Source: Actinomycetes bacterium
Lineage (GTDB): Bacteria; Actinomycetota; Acidimicrobiia; Acidimicrobiales; Bog-793
Assembly: GCA_021809805.1 (NCBI GenBank)
Contig: JAJZKA010000011.1
Location: forward strand, 1-44,866
Length of the DNA: 44,866 nt
Direction: 5' to 3'
Shown: one piece after another, positions 29,461-37,559 of the stretch
Position numbering within the stretch: position 1 is the stretch's first letter
How the letters are laid out: each line of letters starts with the position of its first letter
Made by a program: the position numbers and the translations under genes
The notes under the pieces: generated by a model
What the model was told of the DNA's origin: nothing
The model's database searches: none
Seen by the model: the letters and a program-made list of their open reading frames with translations, nothing else

Positions 29461-30599
29461 GCGACACCTTTTCCGGTTACGTCCGGCCCGATGGCCGCGT
29501 CGGGGTACGCGACCACGTCCTCGTGCTCGCGATGCGCTCGGTCGCCAACGTGGCGGCGCGGCGCGCGGCGGCGGGTCTCGAGGGCGTCGTGGCCGTCCCC
29601 CAGGAGCTCGAGCGGCCCGACCAGGTCGACGGCGAGCGGGTGCGACGGACCCTGGCCGGCTTCGCCACGAACCCGAACGTGGGGGGCCTGGTCGTGGTGG
29701 GTCTGGATGCCAGTGACGGCTGGCTCGTCGAGCACGCTGCCGAGTCGGGCATACCTTGCGCCCTCGTCACTTTGGCTGAGCACCGTGGCACGAACGGGGC
29801 CGCTGAGGCCGCCGCCGCCGCCGCCTCTCGGCTGCGCGCCGCCGCGACGACGCAGCGACGAAGCGTTTCGGTGAGCGAGCTGATCGTGGGGCTCGAATGC
29901 GGTGGCTCGGACGCGTTGTCCGGCATCACCGCGAACCCGGCGCTCGGGGTGGCGAGCGATCGCCTGGTCGCCGGCGGCGGCGGCTCGATCCTTGCTGAGA
30001 TCCCCGAGCTGATCGGCGCCGAGGAGTCGCTGGCGGCCCGGGCGATCTCGAGCGAGGTCGCCGCGGCCGTGCGAGGGGTGATCGATGACTTCGAGCGCTC
30101 GATCCGCGACCTCGGGGTCGACGTGCGCGGCGCCCAACCCTCCCCGGGCAACCAGGCCGGCGGCCTCACCACCATCGAGGAGAAGGCGCTGGGCGCGGCG
30201 AAGAAGGGGGGCAAAGGCCCGATCAGCGGGGTCCTCGACTACGCCGAGCGCTGCCCGCGAGGCGGGCTCTACATCATGGACACCCCAGGCCAAGACATTG
30301 AGCAGATGGTCGGCATGGTGGCCGGCGGGGCGCAGATCGTGGCCTTCACCACCGGCCGGGGCACGCCGACCGGCTCGCCGATCGCACCGTGCCTGAAGAT
30401 CGCCACCAACAGCGACGTTGCCGCCCGCCTGGTGGGCGACATCGACCTCGATGCGGGCGTGATCCTCGCGGGGGTCGAGAGCGTGGCGAGCATGGGCGAG
30501 GTGATCTACGCCCGCTTGCTCGCCGTGGCCTCGGGCGAGCTCACGGCGGCCGAGCGCAACGGGGAGCGGCAGTTCGCCCTGAGCGTCGTCGGGACCTAG
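29457..30599 (+). CDS. UxaA-type large-subunit paralogue B (retains CGGSDALSGITANPALG motif)
   Basis: GYVRPDGRVGVRDHVLVLAM, VGLECGGSDALSGITANPALGVASDRLV, YIMDTPGQDIEQMVGMVAGGAQIVAFTTGRGTPTGSPIAPCLKI; GTG start at 29457. Confidence 0.88.
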   Translation: MSDTFSGYVRPDGRVGVRDHVLVLAMRSVANVAARRAAAGLEGVVAVPQELERPDQVDGERVRRTLAGFATNPNVGGLVVVGLDASDGWLVEHAAESGIPCALVTLAEHRGTNGAAEAAAAAASRLRAAATTQRRSVSVSELIVGLECGGSDALSGITANPALGVASDRLVAGGGGSILAEIPELIGAEESLAARAISSEVAAAVRGVIDDFERSIRDLGVDVRGAQPSPGNQAGGLTTIEEKALGAAKKGGKGPISGVLDYAERCPRGGLYIMDTPGQDIEQMVGMVAGGAQIVAFTTGRGTPTGSPIAPCLKIATNSDVAARLVGDIDLDAGVILAGVESVASMGEVIYARLLAVASGELTAAERNGERQFALSVVGT

Positions 30600-30614
30600 C
30601 GCGACAATCTGTCT

Positions 30615-30635
30615 CTCAGATGGGCGCCATCTGAG
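30615..30635. repeat. perfect inverted repeat, possible terminator or operator
   Basis: CTCAGATGG-GCG-CCATCTGAG, just after the UxaA operon stop and 8 bp upstream of the putative 6C RNA -35. Confidence 0.7.
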
Positions 30636-30643
30636 GAAACTGT

Positions 30644-30672
30644 TTGACCGATGCGACCCTGATCGCCATACT
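30644..30672 (+). promoter_or_regulatory. sigma70-type promoter of 6C RNA
   Basis: TTGACC - 17 bp - CATACT, start predicted near 30679. Confidence 0.7.
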
Positions 30673-30678
30673 GGAGCA

Positions 30679-30762
30679 CAGACCGCAGGACGCAACGGAA
30701 TCCCCCCTCCGTGCCTGAATGGTCGATGAAAGAGGGCCGGTCCCCCCACCGGCCCTCTTTCC
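30679..30762 (+). ncRNA. 6C small RNA (actinobacterial)
   Basis: GCAGGACGCA then hairpin ACGGA-ATCCCCCC-TCCGT and terminator hairpin GAAAGAGGGCCGGT-CCCCCC-ACCGGCCCTCTTTC; two C6 loops are the hallmark of 6C RNA. Confidence 0.88.
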
Positions 30763-31120
30763 ACGTCCGGGGACGGATTTCGCGGCCGCGACGTGGCGAC
30801 GCCGATCAAGAGGCCTTTGGCGCTTTGTCCAGGGTCAGACGGTCCTCACGCGCGGGCAAGTTGGCCCGTCGTGGCGGGCCGGTGCTGCGTTCGCTCGAGT
30901 CGGCCCATCGGGTGCTGGGCAGGAGGTCTCACCGACCTCGAGCGGACAGACGACCGAGGGACATGGGCCGGCCAGATCGTCGCCCCTGATCGCGCTCGCC
31001 GGGGTTGGCGACGAGGAGGCGGTCGTCTGAGAGGCCGAGCGCCGCGGCGTCATCGGCGATGTCGACGACGTTTTCCGGGCGCGTCTTGGACGATGAGGTA
31101 GGGCGGGTGGGCCATCGCGC

Positions 31121-31274
31121 AGCCGGCCGCCACTTGGGCCCACGAACTCGATCGGCGCGGACATCGTCCCCGTCGGGTGCTCGAGCCGGCACGCTGAGCC
31201 GGCCGCCACTTGGGCCCACGAACTCGATCGGCGCGGACATCGTCCCCGTCGGGTGCTCGAGCCGGCACGCTGAG
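31121..31274. repeat. two-copy 76-bp perfect tandem repeat
   Basis: Unit agccggccgccacttgggcccacgaactcgatcggcgcggacatcgtccccgtcgggtgctcgagccggcacgctg at 31121-31196 and 31197-31272, continuing 2 bp. Confidence 0.95.
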
Positions 31275-31292
31275 ACCGATACCTTCGCGGTC

Positions 31293-32996
31293 GTGAAAAT
31301 GGTGGAGGTGCCGGTACTGCCGCGGCCCCGGCGGTTCGATCTCGACGACCGGAGCGTGCCGGCCGTTCCGCCACGGGTGCGCCACGACCCGCGGCTGGGG
31401 CGCGAGGCCTTTCGGGTGTCGATCTCCGAGGGCGCCGTCGAGATCGTGGCGGGGGGCCAAGCGGGCGAGTTCTACGCGAACGACACCCTCGAGCAGCTCG
31501 CCGGAGCGTTCTCGGGCCGGCTCCCCACCGGCACGATCGACGATGAGCCGGCGCTCGGCCAGCGGGGGGTGATGCTCGACGTCTCGCGGTCGCGGGTCCC
31601 GACGATGGCGACGCTGTACGCGATGGTGGACCGGCTCGCGCGCTGGCGGATCAACCATCTCGAGCTCTATCTCGAGCACACCTTCGCGTACGTGGGTCAC
31701 GAGACCGTCTGGGAGGGCAGTGACCCCTTCAGCGAGACCGAGATCGGTGCATTGCGCGTCTATTGCGCCGCCCGGCACATCACCCTCGTCGCCAACCAGA
31801 ACACCCTCGGCCATTTCGAGCGCTGGCTCGCCCATCCCCGCTACCGCCCGCTCGCCGCGCGCCCCGAGGGCTTCCTCGGTCCTGACGGGGAGTGGCGCGC
31901 GCCGAGCACCCTTGATCCGAACAATCCCGATGCCCGCGCGCTCGTGGCTTCGCTCATCGAGCAGCTGGTGTCGGTGCTTCCCTCCGAGGAGGTGAACATC
32001 GGCCTGGATGAGCCCTGGGAGCTGATCTCGGGGCGCGAGCAAGAGTGGCTGGCGTGGCTTGAGTGGTTGGCGGCGCTGCCGGTGCTCAAGGACAAGAGGC
32101 TCTTGTGCTGGGGCGATGTCCCGGCTCGCCATCCCGAGCTGATCGGAGCTCTGCCCGAGCAGGTCGTCGTGTGCGAGTGGGGCTATGAGGCGGACCATCC
32201 CTTCACCGAGCGCGCGGCGGCGCTCGCCGGGGCTGATCGCCGCTTTTGGTGTTGCCCGGGCACCTCGAGCTGGAACAGCGTGGCCGGGCGGCTGGACAAC
32301 GCGCTCGGCAATTGCGATGCCGCGGCACGCGCCGCACTCGAGTTCGGCGGGGAGGGGTTCCTCGTGACCGACTGGGGGGACGGCGCGTGCCAGCAGTACC
32401 TACCCTTCATCGAGGTACCGCTCGCGCTCGGCGCGGCGGCCGCCTGGAGCGGCGCGTCACCGACGGGCGACCTCGGCCCGTTGATCGGCCGGCGGGTGTT
32501 CGCGGACCCAAGCGGCGCCATGGGTGCGGCCGTGGTGATCCTCGCCAACGCCTACCAGGTGATGGGCGTTCAGATGAAGAATGCCTCGATCCTCACGCGG
32601 CTGTTGTTTGCGCCGGCCGACCCGGTCGCCCCGCCGCGCTACGCGGGCGTGTCCGCGCAAGGATTCGAGGCCGCACTCGAGGCGATCGAGGCAGCCCGCG
32701 CCGAGCTCGCCAGCCAACGAAGCGCCCGCGAGGACGCCACGTTGATGGTCGAGGAGATCGAGGCGGCGGCCGAGGTCCTGGCGCTGTGTGCGCACGACGG
32801 GTTGGCGCGCCTTTCGGGTGACGGCACACTGGCCGGCATGGCGGGGCGCGACCGGGTTCGTCTCGCGGCGCAGGCCACGCGCGCGGCGACGCGTCACCAA
32901 GGCCTCTGGCTGGCGAGGAACCGTCCCGGCGGACTCGAGGAGAGCCTGGGCCCGCTCCGTCGCTACGCCGCGACCCTCGAGGCGACGATGCGCTGA
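31293..32996 (+). CDS. GH20-like beta-N-acetylhexosaminidase
   Basis: RGVMLDVSRSRVPTMATLYAMVDRLARWRINHLELYLEHTFAY, catalytic-type VNIGLDEPWEL, LLCWGDVPARHPEL; GTG 31293 or ATG 31299. Confidence 0.78.
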   Translation: MKMVEVPVLPRPRRFDLDDRSVPAVPPRVRHDPRLGREAFRVSISEGAVEIVAGGQAGEFYANDTLEQLAGAFSGRLPTGTIDDEPALGQRGVMLDVSRSRVPTMATLYAMVDRLARWRINHLELYLEHTFAYVGHETVWEGSDPFSETEIGALRVYCAARHITLVANQNTLGHFERWLAHPRYRPLAARPEGFLGPDGEWRAPSTLDPNNPDARALVASLIEQLVSVLPSEEVNIGLDEPWELISGREQEWLAWLEWLAALPVLKDKRLLCWGDVPARHPELIGALPEQVVVCEWGYEADHPFTERAAALAGADRRFWCCPGTSSWNSVAGRLDNALGNCDAAARAALEFGGEGFLVTDWGDGACQQYLPFIEVPLALGAAAAWSGASPTGDLGPLIGRRVFADPSGAMGAAVVILANAYQVMGVQMKNASILTRLLFAPADPVAPPRYAGVSAQGFEAALEAIEAARAELASQRSAREDATLMVEEIEAAAEVLALCAHDGLARLSGDGTLAGMAGRDRVRLAAQATRAATRHQGLWLARNRPGGLEESLGPLRRYAATLEATMR

Positions 32997-33739
32997 GTGG
33001 CGCGGGGGCTGGCTTGCATCGCCCGGATCCGGGCGCGATGCCTGTTGGACGTCCCGTGATCCGGCCACCCACGTTCGGATCCAGCCGACGGCCCAAGGCC
33101 ACCTCGACGATGCCGGCAGCGATGTTGGTGTGGCGGCGCACGCGCCAAGAGAGCCAGAGGTTGCCGCCAGGAGGGCGGTGTCCGCCGCAGTGTGCGGGGC
33201 GTGGTCGATGCGGACGCGCAGGGCGAGCGAAGCGACCAGGCATGCGCTGTCACGCTGGTCGCTCGCAGGGTTGTGGTGCCGGCTCACATGATCAGGCGGC
33301 CGATGCCGCGTTGCGGTGTCGGTGAGGGGCGGACCACAAGGCCAACACAGCGCGACGCGGTGGCCGAAGTGGGCGCAAGGAGGCGACAGGAGCGGGGTGG
33401 CGACGATGATGAGGAGCGTGATCCCCGCGGTCGGCCGCCCACCGACTTGGCGATGTGCCCAACGCGTCGGCCCACAGACTCAAGCACCGGACCTGTGCGC
33501 ATCGATCTCGATGTCGCGAGCGTCGCAGTCGATCAGGCCCGCACCGGCGATCCCGGCGACGACCTCACCTTGCTCATGGCCCATGACCAGGCACTCGTCG
33601 TTGCCCGCGTCGAGGCACGCTCAGCTGCAGCGATCGGCGATCCGATCGTCTCGCCGGCGATCCGGCGCCAGTCCTCATTCTTCTCGCCGGCGACGGGCGA
33701 GAACCTCCGTGGTGACACACTGACCGCCGCCGCCCCTTC

Positions 33740-34666
33740 CTACCAGGGCTGAGCCGACCCGAGCCGGCGCCGGGCCCCGTCTTTTCGGGCGCTGTCAGGA
33801 AGGGTCCAGCTGCGCCGCCACGGCGCTGCCTGCGGACCGCGCAATGGTGGCGTTGTCCCATCGCTGGCGCGCCGCCGGGCGCTCCACCAGTCGCTCTCGG
33901 CCTCGTCGGCGAGCAGCGCGACGGCCGCCTCGATGCGTGCGCCGAATCGCCGGGCGTCCTCCTCGCGGCGCTCAGGGCCCGCCGGTTCGAGTCGCAGCGC
34001 GTCGCCGAAGCGCACCTCAACCCTGCCCGGCCGCAGCGTCGAGCTCCCTTTGGCAAGGATCGGGCGGGTGCCGCGCAGGTGGAAGGGAACGACGGGCACG
34101 CCGCAGCGCTTGGCGAGGTAGGCGGCCCAGCCACGGAACTCCTGGCCCCAGCCGTCGGGGGTGCGGCCGCCCTCGGGGAAGATCACGAGGCTCCAGTCCT
34201 CATCGAGCAACCCGGCGATCAGCTCGAGGCTGCGACGCTCGACCTTGGTGCGTTCGATGGGGATGGTCCCGAGCGCGAAGGACCACAGCGCCGCCTTCCA
34301 ATGGCGGTCGAAGAAATAGTCCGACGCGGCGGCCACCACGCTCTTGTGGCGAAAGCGCGCCGGCAGGCACGACAACAGGATCGAGGTGTCGAGGTGGCTC
34401 GCGTGGTTGCCGGCGAAGATCACCGGCCGCTCGAGCGGCGCGAGGTGCTCGAGGCCGCTCACCTCGGGAGTCGCGAGGAGGTGCACGAGGGGGCGCGTGA
34501 GGTTGTCGAGCATGATCGCCCGTCCGACGCGCGCGGCGGGCGTGCGGGCCCAGGTCGTGTCGTAGCTCGTGCCGAGGCGGGCTTTGGGAATGGGGCGCTC
34601 GAGCGTGCCCGGCCAGGTCGGGGGCGACAAGACCGCGGCGAGCGGGCGCGGCAGCGCCGGCTTCAC
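33740..34666 (-). CDS. 1-acyl-sn-glycerol-3-phosphate acyltransferase (PlsC-like)
   Basis: NHASHLD (HX4D), GTIPIERTKVERRSLE, IFPEGGRTPDG. Confidence 0.9.
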   Translation of the reverse strand: MKPALPRPLAAVLSPPTWPGTLERPIPKARLGTSYDTTWARTPAARVGRAIMLDNLTRPLVHLLATPEVSGLEHLAPLERPVIFAGNHASHLDTSILLSCLPARFRHKSVVAAASDYFFDRHWKAALWSFALGTIPIERTKVERRSLELIAGLLDEDWSLVIFPEGGRTPDGWGQEFRGWAAYLAKRCGVPVVPFHLRGTRPILAKGSSTLRPGRVEVRFGDALRLEPAGPERREEDARRFGARIEAAVALLADEAESDWWSARRRASDGTTPPLRGPQAAPWRRSWTLPDSARKDGARRRLGSAQPW

Positions 34667-36249
34667 GACACCTCGGCGATCAGTAGCGGTGGCGTGTGGA
34701 GGTGGGTGATCGTCGGATCCCGGCCGACCACGTCCTCGGCCATCTCGAGCGCATCGGCGAGCGTGCTGGCCGGTTTGAAGCCGAGGCGGCGCACGGCCGC
34801 GCGGTCACCGCCGACGACGATGACGGCACCGAGATGGTCCAGGGCGTGCGCGCACCAATACCACATGTAGAAGGGGTGCACCCCGTGGTACGCGTGGGAC
34901 GTCCGGTACAGGTGGATGTACCACGGGTCGCGCGCGTAGCTCTCCTCGAATCGCTTTTCGACCTCCAAGGGGTCGGTCGTCTCGGCGAGCACCTGCTCGA
35001 AGAAGTCGATGTAGCTCGGGTGGTGCACGGGATGGAAGGCCCAGGGGGTCGGGTGCGACAAGATCACGACGCCGCCCTGGCGGACGAGCGGCTTGCCCTT
35101 GTAGAGGTTGAACAGGTACCCAAGCCCGAGGCAGGCCACGAGGATCGGGTTCATGATCGAGTTGACGTTGTAGGGCGAGATAAAGGGCAGACCCATCGTC
35201 AACACGTCGGTCTGGCCTTGGACCGGCACGAGCTGCTGGGCGAAGAGGTGGTCAAGGGTCTGCTCGTGCACCGCCTCGACCTCGCCGGCTTGCACCGAGG
35301 TCAGCCGGTACGGGGCGCGCACGGAGTGGAAGATCTGACGGGCGAGCGGCGCCGGGGTCCGATCGAGGGCGGCGCGCACGGTGTGGAAGGCGGCGCGGTC
35401 CTTTAGCCCCCACTCCCACTCGCGGTGATTGAGAAACCCGAACTGGTCGGGGAAGGTCGCCGTGTTGAGGGTCGTCTCAATCTGGAAGATCTTCAGTGAC
35501 TGGGCGATCAGGCGGCCCATTCGCCAGTTCGAGGTGTGCAGCTCGGAGTGGTGCCGATCCATGAACGAGCGGCTGTGCTGCATCGTCTTGACGTTGTGGT
35601 GATGGCGGATGCTGTCGTAGCTCGCCAGGCCGGTGGCGACCGACTTGTGCCCACCATCCATCGCGACGAGGTTGATGTTCACGTAGACGAGCAGGTCGCT
35701 CTCGGCAGCGCGGCGGCTGATGGCGACGAGCTCGCCCTCGTCAGTCTCGCCCAAGGTGACCATGGCGTCGGGATCCTCGGCGTCGTGCTGCCACAACAGC
35801 CCGTTCGGTGCGAAGGCGTCGAAGACCCGCCTGCCGAGCGCGTGGCGCAGCTCGTCGTCGGTCATCCGCCGGTGCAGCGCGAGCGCTGCGATGAGCACGA
35901 CGTCATCGACACCGGCAGCGGCCGCCTGGTCGAGGACCGCCTCGATCACCCGAGCGCGGACGTCGGGCGCTTCCATCTGGGGCAGCGGCAAGGAGACGTC
36001 GTCGAACGCGATCGTCAGCTTCATGCCCGGATGCAGCAGCGCAGAGAGCGGAGCCGAATCCCCGAGCGGGTGCTCGAGCGCATGGGCAATCGCGGCGTCG
36101 GGGTCGGCAAGGGGCACAAGCGGCTCGGGCGGATACACGACGCGGCTGCCGATGGGAAGGCGTTCGAGGCGGAAGTTCTCGCCGTGCCAGAACAGAGTCG
36201 GCGGCGTCGAGCGGTCGACCTCGAGGACGAATCCCGGCCTCGGACTCAC
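34663..36249 (-). CDS. LarA/DUF2088 (lactate racemase N-domain)-like protein
   Basis: HPGMKLTIAFDDVSLPLPQM, LIAALALHRRMTDDELRHALG, GGHKSVATGLASYDSIRHHHN; GTG start overlaps previous stop. Confidence 0.75.
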   Translation of the reverse strand: MSPRPGFVLEVDRSTPPTLFWHGENFRLERLPIGSRVVYPPEPLVPLADPDAAIAHALEHPLGDSAPLSALLHPGMKLTIAFDDVSLPLPQMEAPDVRARVIEAVLDQAAAAGVDDVVLIAALALHRRMTDDELRHALGRRVFDAFAPNGLLWQHDAEDPDAMVTLGETDEGELVAISRRAAESDLLVYVNINLVAMDGGHKSVATGLASYDSIRHHHNVKTMQHSRSFMDRHHSELHTSNWRMGRLIAQSLKIFQIETTLNTATFPDQFGFLNHREWEWGLKDRAAFHTVRAALDRTPAPLARQIFHSVRAPYRLTSVQAGEVEAVHEQTLDHLFAQQLVPVQGQTDVLTMGLPFISPYNVNSIMNPILVACLGLGYLFNLYKGKPLVRQGGVVILSHPTPWAFHPVHHPSYIDFFEQVLAETTDPLEVEKRFEESYARDPWYIHLYRTSHAYHGVHPFYMWYWCAHALDHLGAVIVVGGDRAAVRRLGFKPASTLADALEMAEDVVGRDPTITHLHTPPLLIAEVS

Positions 36250-37559
36250 GACGCTCCCTTCGTTGGGCTGTGGTCGGTGACCGGCGGCATGCCAGCGGCC
36301 GAGGCGGGCTCGGTGCTGTGCCATGAGCCGGCTGGGCGCCGCAGGTCGAAGACGATCTTGATCGCGCCCCGGCGCCCGGCCTGGCCGGCGTGCCGAAGTG
36401 CCTCTTCGTAGTGCTCGAGAGCGTAGCTGGCCGAGACGAGGCGCCCGAGATCGGCGGAGCGCACGAGCTCGAAGGCGAGGTCGAACGTCGGCCGGGCTCG
36501 GACTTCGGCGACTTCGCCGGGGCGTGCGGGCTCGCTGACGTGCTCGGTGCCGTAGGTGTAGGCGCCGAGCAGGGTGATCTCGCGCTGCCACAGGGGCGCA
36601 AGGTCGACCTTGACCGTCGAGGGCATGCCGGCGAGCACGACGCGTCCACCGGGTCGGACGACCGCAAGGGCCTCGGTGATCGACTCGCTCGTGCCGACGC
36701 AGTCCAAGACGACGTCTGCGCCGCCGGCGAGGCGTTCGAGCTCCCCGGCGTCGCGCTCGAAAGCGAGCGTCGCGGTCGCCCTCCGCACCGCTCGGGTGAG
36801 CTCGGTGGAGGAGACGACGCCATCCGCACCGAGCGAGCGGGCGAGGCTGCGCTGGACCGGATGGCGGGCGACGGCGATCAAGGTGCGCGGCAGGCCGTAG
36901 CGGCGCAGCGCCGCCAAGGTGGTGAGGCCGATCGTCCCCGCACCGAGCACGACCGCGACCTCGCCGGGGACGACGTCGGCCGCGAGCGCCACGTGGATCC
37001 CGCACGCGGTCGGTTCGACGATCACCGCCTCCTCGTCACTCAGGTCGTCGGGGACGGCGTGCAGCTGGGTGTCGTGGGCGATGAGCTCTTCGGCGAATGC
37101 CCCACCCGTGTCATGGCAAAAGCCAGTCTGGAGCCCCGCGGAAATCTCCCCGTAGGCGATGCGCTCGCACCGCCCCTTTTGGCCGCGCCGACACGCCGAA
37201 CAGGGCGGGTCGATGCCCCGCGCAGCGCAGCCGAGGACGGGCTCGAGCACGGCGCGCCGGCCTGCCAGCGGGCCGTCGAGGACGTCGGCGACGACCTCGT
37301 GGCCGAGCACGAAGGGAAAGCTGACGATCGGCTCGAAATAGCGCGAGCTGGCGCCGTCGACGGTGTGAAGGTCCGATCCGCAGATCCCCGCCAGGCGGGG
37401 CCGGATGCGGTGCCAGGCGGACGAGGGGAGTCCGGGTGCCTCGGCCTCGAGCAGGCGGAGGGGACCGAGCCCGTGGGCGGCCCCCGTGCCAGCGAGCGCG
37501 GCGCCGAGGCGCGCGGCGGCGAAGCGATGCAGCTGGCGCTCGACGACGAGGGCCTTCAT
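36246..37559 (-). CDS. zinc-dependent alcohol dehydrogenase (MDR family)
   Basis: GICGSDLH, GHEVVADV, CSACRRGQKGRCE structural zinc motif, VVLGAGTIGLTTLAALRRYG. Confidence 0.92.
   Translation of the reverse strand: MKALVVERQLHRFAAARLGAALAGTGAAHGLGPLRLLEAEAPGLPSSAWHRIRPRLAGICGSDLHTVDGASSRYFEPIVSFPFVLGHEVVADVLDGPLAGRRAVLEPVLGCAARGIDPPCSACRRGQKGRCERIAYGEISAGLQTGFCHDTGGAFAEELIAHDTQLHAVPDDLSDEEAVIVEPTACGIHVALAADVVPGEVAVVLGAGTIGLTTLAALRRYGLPRTLIAVARHPVQRSLARSLGADGVVSSTELTRAVRRATATLAFERDAGELERLAGGADVVLDCVGTSESITEALAVVRPGGRVVLAGMPSTVKVDLAPLWQREITLLGAYTYGTEHVSEPARPGEVAEVRARPTFDLAFELVRSADLGRLVSASYALEHYEEALRHAGQAGRRGAIKIVFDLRRPAGSWHSTEPASAAGMPPVTDHSPTKGAS

Noticed and set aside
28761-30809. 682-aa minus-strand ORF opposite the UxaA genes
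   Set aside because: Antisense shadow ORF of high-GC coding DNA; low-complexity translation and no motif, while the plus-strand frames carry clear family motifs.
30929-31240. minus-strand ORF with PENVVDIADDAAALGLSDDRLLVANPGE
   Set aside because: Segment looks protein-like and might be a decayed fragment, but the frame is short, runs into the tandem repeat and could not be assigned to a family.
31121-31274. 76-bp repeat unit as tandem tRNA genes
   Set aside because: Length matches a tRNA, but no T-loop GTTCRA consensus or cloverleaf pairing found on either strand.
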